The notes under the pieces: generated by a model
What the model was told of the DNA's origin: nothing
The model's input: only the letters and a program-made list of their open reading frames with translations
Database searches by the model: none
Shown here: piece after piece, positions 25,357 to 28,598 of the stretch
Numbering within the stretch: the first letter of the stretch is position 1
How the letters are laid out: each line of letters starts with the position of its first letter
Position numbers and translations under genes: made by a program
Assembly: GCA_005788145.1 (NCBI GenBank)
Contig: SXYY01000117.1
Coordinates: 1 to 28,598 of the forward strand
Reading direction: 5' to 3'
DNA length: 28,598 bases
Source: Bacteroidota bacterium
GTDB taxonomy: Bacteria; Bacteroidota; Bacteroidia; NS11-12g; UBA955

Positions 25357-25590
25357 ATGGCAAAACCACTATCCCACTCAGATTTATTGTTGTATTTTTA
25401 TGGTGAAGCAGATGCTGATACCAGTGCTTACATTCAAGCCAACATCGCTGAGAACCCGGATTGGTCGATTTATTTGAATGAGTTGTACGAAGCTACCTCT
25501 GATTTTGATCGATTGATGGTATCGCCCGCCCCTACTACATTATCGATTATTTTGGAAGAAAGCGATTCGAAGCTTTACCATTCCATTTAA
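25357..25590 (+). CDS. Small acidic protein, possible sigma regulator
   Basis: 77 residues; I do not recognise a named family. The N-terminus LSHSDLLLYFYGEADADTSAYIQANIAENPDWSIY resembles the opening helices of anti-sigma proteins (a helix with L-L-Y-GE, then an acidic segment and a helix). The rest is short, acidic and without a membrane helix or HxxxCxxC zinc motif. Position directly after an ECF sigma gene suggests a cytosolic partner or anti-sigma; that is inference. Earlier in-frame starts at 25324 (GTG) and 25333 (ATG) would overlap the putative promoter box, so MAKPLSHS at 25357 is preferred. Confidence 0.65.
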   Translation: MAKPLSHSDLLLYFYGEADADTSAYIQANIAENPDWSIYLNELYEATSDFDRLMVSPAPTTLSIILEESDSKLYHSI

Positions 25591-25612
25591 CAACAAACTG
25601 CGCGAGATTGAC

Positions 25613-25620
25613 TAATTTCG
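25613..25620 (+). promoter_or_regulatory. -7-like box (TAATTTCG) of the oxygenase gene
   Basis: Five of six fixed positions of TAnnTTTG, followed by CATC and the ATG at 25625, again with a four-base spacer. Confidence 0.45.
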
Positions 25621-25624
25621 CATC

Positions 25625-26572
25625 ATGCAGTCAATACCCAAACTGGATTTATCGCATTTCACCCATGGCTCGGCTTCGCAGAAGCAGGCCTTTGTCAATG
25701 ACCTCGGATACGCATATGAGCACATCGGTTTTGTGGCCATTCGCAATCATGGCATTCCACAAGCTGTATTGACAAAACTCTATCTTGAGGTAAAGAATTT
25801 CTTTGATTTGCCCGAAAGTGTCAAAATGCAATACGACGACAGTTTGGGCGGCGGACAACGCGGTTATACAGGTTTTGGAAAAGAGCATGCAAAAAACCGA
25901 AATGCAGGTGATTTAAAAGAATTTTGGCACTTTGGACAGTATACCGATGGTGCTACTGTGGAAGTCCCAAGTTATCCAGCGAATAAATTGGTTTCTGAAT
26001 TGCCTGAATTCAATCATGCTGGCGAGGCCATTTACAAGGCACTGGAAGATACGGGTATTCAAATGCTTCGCGCCATTGCTTTGCATTTGGGATTGGATGA
26101 ATTGTATTTCGATGCAAAGGTTCGATTTGGCAATAGCATCCTCCGGGCAATACACTATCCACCCATCACAGGCGATCCTAAGGATGCGATTCGTGCAGGC
26201 GAACACGAAGACATCAACCTAATCACACTATTGGTGGGTGCGAGTGCTGATGGATTGGAAGTACTCAATAAAAACGGAGAATGGATTGGTGTTACCGAGG
26301 TTGAGGATCACATCGTTGTGAATGTTGGCGATATGCTTCAACGACTAACCAATGACCAATTAAAAAGCACCACCCACAGGGTTGTAAATCCACCAAGGGA
26401 ACTGTGGGGAATGCCCCGATACAGCATACCATTTTTCTTACACCCGAGGCCGGAAGTGCGCTTGGACTGCCTACCCCAGTGCACTAGTGAGGATAATCCA
26501 AAAAAGTATGACGATTGTAGCGCAATGGAATTCTTGATTCAGCGATTGCGCGAGATTGGTTTGATTAAGTAA
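25625..26572 (+). CDS. 2-oxoglutarate/Fe(II) oxygenase, isopenicillin N synthase family
   Basis: 315 residues. An N-terminal DIOX_N-like region (IPKLDLSHF, HIGFVAIRNHGIP) precedes the double-stranded beta-helix core. The iron ligands are H194 and D196 in GEHEDINLITLL and H251 in STTHRVVNP. The 2-oxoglutarate/substrate Arg-x-Ser is R265-S267 in PRYSIPFF. The active site is complete. Bacterial members oxidise varied small molecules, and the substrate here is unknown. No biosynthetic cluster surrounds it, so a standalone metabolic role is more likely than antibiotic synthesis. Its stop abuts the stop of the convergent thioesterase gene with no base between. Confidence 0.9.
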   Translation: MQSIPKLDLSHFTHGSASQKQAFVNDLGYAYEHIGFVAIRNHGIPQAVLTKLYLEVKNFFDLPESVKMQYDDSLGGGQRGYTGFGKEHAKNRNAGDLKEFWHFGQYTDGATVEVPSYPANKLVSELPEFNHAGEAIYKALEDTGIQMLRAIALHLGLDELYFDAKVRFGNSILRAIHYPPITGDPKDAIRAGEHEDINLITLLVGASADGLEVLNKNGEWIGVTEVEDHIVVNVGDMLQRLTNDQLKSTTHRVVNPPRELWGMPRYSIPFFLHPRPEVRLDCLPQCTSEDNPKKYDDCSAMEFLIQRLREIGLIK

Positions 26573-27091
26573 TTACAAAAACAGGTTCTTGAGTTCCTGA
26601 GCATCTTCGGGCTTCATTTTGCCAGCGAGAATGAGTCTCACTTGACGTCGTCTTAAAGCGCCGGCATATTTTTCATGTTCGATCTCTGATTCTGGCAACA
26701 GCGGTGGAACGGCGATTGGACGGTGACGCGAGTCTAATGCAACAAAAGTGTAATAGGCCTCATTGGATTTGAGTCGTTCACCTTTGGGTAAGTTTTCAGC
26801 AAACACTTCAATAAACACCTCCATACTTGAGTTAAAAGCACGCGTAACATAAGCTTTCAGCGTAACTACATCACCCAATCGGATACTCTCTTTGAAGGAT
26901 ACACTATCCACAGCGGCCGTAACAACGATATTGTTGCTATGCTTTTGCGCAGCGATGGCGGCGCAGATATCCATCCAGTGCAACAATCTCCCACCCATGA
27001 GATTATTCAACGTATTGGTATCGTTGGGCAGCACGAGTTCATTCATCAGGGTGAACGACTGTGAGGGTGTTTTTGATGTTAGCGTGGTCAT
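26573..27091 (-). CDS. Acyl-CoA thioesterase (hotdog fold, YciA/BACH-like)
   Basis: 172 residues. NDTNTLNNLMGGRLLHWMDICAAIAA is the family signature, with the Asn-Asn-Met-Gly-Gly segment leading into the central hot-dog helix. VTAAVDSVSFKESIRLGDVV follows. It hydrolyses acyl-CoA in the cytosol; chain preference is not predictable. The C-terminal 40 residues (RRRQVRLILAG) are a basic helical tail seen in this group. The ATG is eight bases after a TATTTTTG box that overlaps the T-tract of the upstream rpmA terminator. Confidence 0.92.
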   Translation of the reverse strand: MTTLTSKTPSQSFTLMNELVLPNDTNTLNNLMGGRLLHWMDICAAIAAQKHSNNIVVTAAVDSVSFKESIRLGDVVTLKAYVTRAFNSSMEVFIEVFAENLPKGERLKSNEAYYTFVALDSRHRPIAVPPLLPESEIEHEKYAGALRRRQVRLILAGKMKPEDAQELKNLFL

Positions 27092-27099
27092 AGTTGCTG

Positions 27100-27107
27100 C
27101 AAAAATA
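27100..27107 (-). promoter_or_regulatory. -7 box (TATTTTTG) of the thioesterase gene
   Basis: Perfect TAnnTTTG match, eight bases before the ATG at 27091. It forms part of the T-run that follows the terminator hairpin at 27111-27132. Confidence 0.45.
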
Positions 27108-27110
27108 AAA

Positions 27111-27132
27111 AAGGGGAAGTTCCCTTCCCCTT
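27111..27132 (-). terminator. Rho-independent terminator of rplU-rpmA
   Basis: A nine-base-pair stem (AAGGGGAAG with CTTCCCCTT) around a four-base loop, 22 bases after the rpmA stop. On the minus strand it is followed by a T-rich run (TTTTATTTTT). It is the only convincing intrinsic terminator I see in the window. Confidence 0.85.
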
Positions 27133-27154
27133 AAAATTTCAATTTTTTATGGAA

Positions 27155-27412
27155 TTAAGCTTGTCCTACTACAGAAACAAAGCTCCTACCTTCTCTTCCT
27201 TTGCGGAAAACAACAACTCCATCTGCCAAGGCAAACAGGGTGTGGTCTTTTCCAATTCCTACGTTAACATCGGCATGGTGTTTAGTTCCACGCTGACGTA
27301 CGATGATATTTCCTGCTTTCACTGCTTGTCCACCAAAGATTTTAACTCCAAGGCGTTTGCTGTGTGATTCTCTACCGTTTTTTGTGCTACCCGCACCTTT
27401 TTTGTGTGCCAT
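27155..27412 (-). CDS. rpmA: 50S ribosomal protein L27 (bL27)
   Basis: 85 residues, full length. The N-terminus AHKKGAGSTKNGRESHSKRLG reaches the peptidyl-transferase centre, and GNIIVRQRGTKHHADVNVG is the core signature. There is no N-terminal extension of the kind cleaved in Firmicutes, so it starts directly at MAHKKG. It lies 13 bases after rplU in the usual rplU-rpmA order and is followed by an intrinsic terminator. Confidence 0.99.
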   Translation of the reverse strand: MAHKKGAGSTKNGRESHSKRLGVKIFGGQAVKAGNIIVRQRGTKHHADVNVGIGKDHTLFALADGVVVFRKGREGRSFVSVVGQA

Positions 27413-27425
27413 GACGTTTAAATAA

Positions 27426-27734
27426 TTAAGATTTGATGCTTTCTATTTTCAACAATGTCAAATAATGACGAAAACCGTTCATTTTTTGGTAACCTTTTCT
27501 ACGCTTCTTCTTGAAAACCAATACTTTGTCGCCCTTGCCGTGCTCCTTTACCGTTGCGGTAACTGAGGCGCCAGCAACTGTTGGTGCTCCTACTTTGATT
27601 TTCTCTCCGCCTACCAATAAAACTTTATTAAACTCAATGGTAGAGCCTGCTTCTGCTTGAAGGCGATTGACAACAAGATGCTTGTTCTCTTCTACCCTGT
27701 ATTGCCTTCCGGCTATTTCAACAATGGCGTACAT
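27426..27734 (-). CDS. rplU: 50S ribosomal protein L21 (bL21)
   Basis: 102 residues from the ATG at 27734, the normal length: MYAIVEIAGRQYRVEEN at the start and KKKRRKGYQKMNGFRH near the end, both typical. An in-frame upstream codon at 27764 would add ten residues unlike the family and would include part of the promoter box. bL21 binds 23S rRNA. It has the best promoter in the window, TTG then 17 bases then TATCTTTG, leaving a short leader of roughly ten bases before the start. Confidence 0.99.
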   Translation of the reverse strand: MYAIVEIAGRQYRVEENKHLVVNRLQAEAGSTIEFNKVLLVGGEKIKVGAPTVAGASVTATVKEHGKGDKVLVFKKKRRKGYQKMNGFRHYLTLLKIESIKS

Positions 27735-27752
27735 AATCCGTGATTTGGGCTG

Positions 27753-27783
27753 CAAAGATAGCAAAATTCAATGAACACAACAA
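27753..27783 (-). promoter_or_regulatory. rplU-rpmA promoter (-33 TTG and -7 TATCTTTG)
   Basis: TATCTTTG at 27753-27760, with TTG at 27778-27780 (17-base spacer) or 27781-27783 (20-base spacer). The box ends 18 bases before the ATG, so this transcript has a true leader, unlike most others here. The 175-base gap (27735-27909) also carries the promoter of the divergent barrel gene and is otherwise AT-rich. Confidence 0.65.
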
Positions 27784-27893
27784 CAATTCAAGGAAAATTA
27801 TCATAAAAATGAAGAAATCGGTTTGGGCACCTTTTTCCGTTTCTTTTATTAGACAGTCCAAAAAACGGTGGTTAACCCCAGTGTAGAAAAGAA

Positions 27894-27901
27894 CATATTT
27901 G
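27894..27901 (+). promoter_or_regulatory. -7-like box (CATATTTG) of the outer-membrane barrel gene
   Basis: Five of six fixed positions of TAnnTTTG, eight bases before the ATG at 27910. Confidence 0.3.
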
Positions 27902-27909
27902 TATCATTC

Positions 27910-28598
27910 ATGAAAAGTGCAATTATATTAGGCGCAGTCCTTGGTTTGGCATCTACGCTGAGTGCTCAGCCAGGCCGAGGCGGAATCGACAATTCCTCCA
28001 AACAGGTAACCACGAAATTCGAACCCAAGTTGATGCCGGCATCTAAATTGTTGATAGACCCCATCGTACCGCGGTCCGAAAATCCGAAAATCAATGTCAA
28101 ATTCGAAACACCCGAATTTGCATGGAACACACGCAAGATTACGCGTCCCGTTCAACCCGAGAAATTGAAAGATCGCGTTTCAGATTCGGTTTACCTGAGC
28201 AATTATGCCCGAATCGGTGGCGGCAACTTTGGTCATGCACTGGGCGAAGTATATATCAGCAACAAACCAAACGCAAATTACAGTTACAACTTCAGCGGTT
28301 TGCATTTGTCTGCCAATCCAGCCAACTCCTTTCGTGAATTTTCAACGAACAAATTCCAGTTGCAAGGCGCCAAGTACTATCAAAGCAGTGGATTGGAAAC
28401 CAAAATTTTCTACAACCGAGACAAAGTTAATTTCTTCGCTTCAGACTCTGCCTTCGAATCTGCCAGTATTTTAACCACCGGTCGAATTACGGATCATTAT
28501 GGTTTGGGCGTTGATTATGACTACATCGGCAGTGGTAAGAAACCCAGTTTCAGAACAGGACTTGCTGCACAATCCTTCCAAAGCAATATGGGACAGCA
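27910..28598 (+). CDS. Outer-membrane beta-barrel protein, 5' part (cut by window end)
   Basis: The frame is open from the ATG at 27910 to the last base, giving about 229 residues with no stop. MKSAIILGAVLGLASTLSAQ is a signal peptide, probably cleaved after SAQ or nearby. A proline-rich, charged linker follows (about 25-85). From about residue 95, YARIGGGNFGHALGEVYISN starts alternating amphipathic strands like those of a Bacteroidota outer-membrane barrel family often annotated as TonB-dependent receptor-like. I see no TonB box or plug domain in the visible part, so active transport is not supported. The full product and the function need the sequence beyond the window. Confidence 0.75.
   Translation, partial: MKSAIILGAVLGLASTLSAQPGRGGIDNSSKQVTTKFEPKLMPASKLLIDPIVPRSENPKINVKFETPEFAWNTRKITRPVQPEKLKDRVSDSVYLSNYARIGGGNFGHALGEVYISNKPNANYSYNFSGLHLSANPANSFREFSTNKFQLQGAKYYQSSGLETKIFYNRDKVNFFASDSAFESASILTTGRITDHYGLGVDYDYIGSGKKPSFRTGLAAQSFQSNMGQ

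Noticed and set aside
27800..27875. Imperfect repeat of CCGTTT and AAACGG between rplU and the barrel gene
   Set aside because: Only six base pairs with a loop of over 20 bases; expected by chance in this sequence.
1..28598. tRNA genes, CRISPR arrays, insertion sequences, phage or defence genes
   Set aside because: Every gap is short and accounted for; I saw no cloverleaf, regular spaced repeat, transposase or terminal inverted repeat.

Overview
This window comes from a member of the phylum Bacteroidota. Three signals point that way. A 1,300-residue secreted protein carries a type IX secretion type-B sorting domain at its C-terminus. Bacteroidota-type -7 boxes (TAnnTTTG) recur just upstream of first genes. 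Shine-Dalgarno sequences are almost absent, and GTG/TTG starts are fairly common. I cannot name the order or genus. I see no insertion sequence, phage gene, CRISPR array, tRNA or rRNA. The region reads as dense chromosomal backbone, with most intergenic gaps under 110 bases and none over 300.

Layout, left to right. 30-1406 (+) is an NFACT/RqcH-like ribosome quality-control protein. 1412-4415 (-) is a three-gene operon: cystathionine beta-synthase with CBS domains, methionine aminopeptidase, and a metallo-beta-lactamase-fold hydrolase. 4541-5350 (+) is a GT2 glycosyltransferase. 5372-8634 (-) holds a CCA-adding-type nucleotidyltransferase, seryl-tRNA synthetase and a YfiT/BstA-like DinB protein. 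8668-10188 (+) is a polytopic membrane protein of unknown function that looks GT-C-like. 10177-10872 (-) is an FtsE-like ATPase. 10957-14645 (-) is a SNF2 helicase followed closely by uracil-DNA glycosylase. 14753-19689 (+) is a tight run of free-methionine-sulfoxide reductase, MFS transporter, RNase R and polyprenyl synthetase. 19699-23535 (-) is the giant T9SS cargo. 23654-24574 (+) is fmt. 24731-25590 (+) is an ECF sigma factor plus a small acidic protein. 25625-26572 (+) is an isopenicillin-N-synthase-type oxygenase. 26573-27091 (-) is an acyl-CoA thioesterase. 27155-27734 (-) is rplU-rpmA. 27910 to the end (+) is the start of an outer-membrane barrel protein cut by the window edge.

Functionally this is mostly translation and RNA metabolism (map, serS, cca-type, fmt, rplU, rpmA, rnr, NFACT), repair (ung, SNF2), thiol/methionine redox chemistry (CBS, MsrC, BstA-like) and envelope functions (FtsE, GT-C-like protein, T9SS cargo, barrel).

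The most interesting signals are regulatory. At least six first genes have a -7-like box ending exactly four bases before the start codon, which predicts leaderless or near-leaderless transcripts. The ECF sigma gene is the opposite: it has a long AT-rich leader and a near-perfect Shine-Dalgarno sequence. I found no convincing wholly new multi-gene system.
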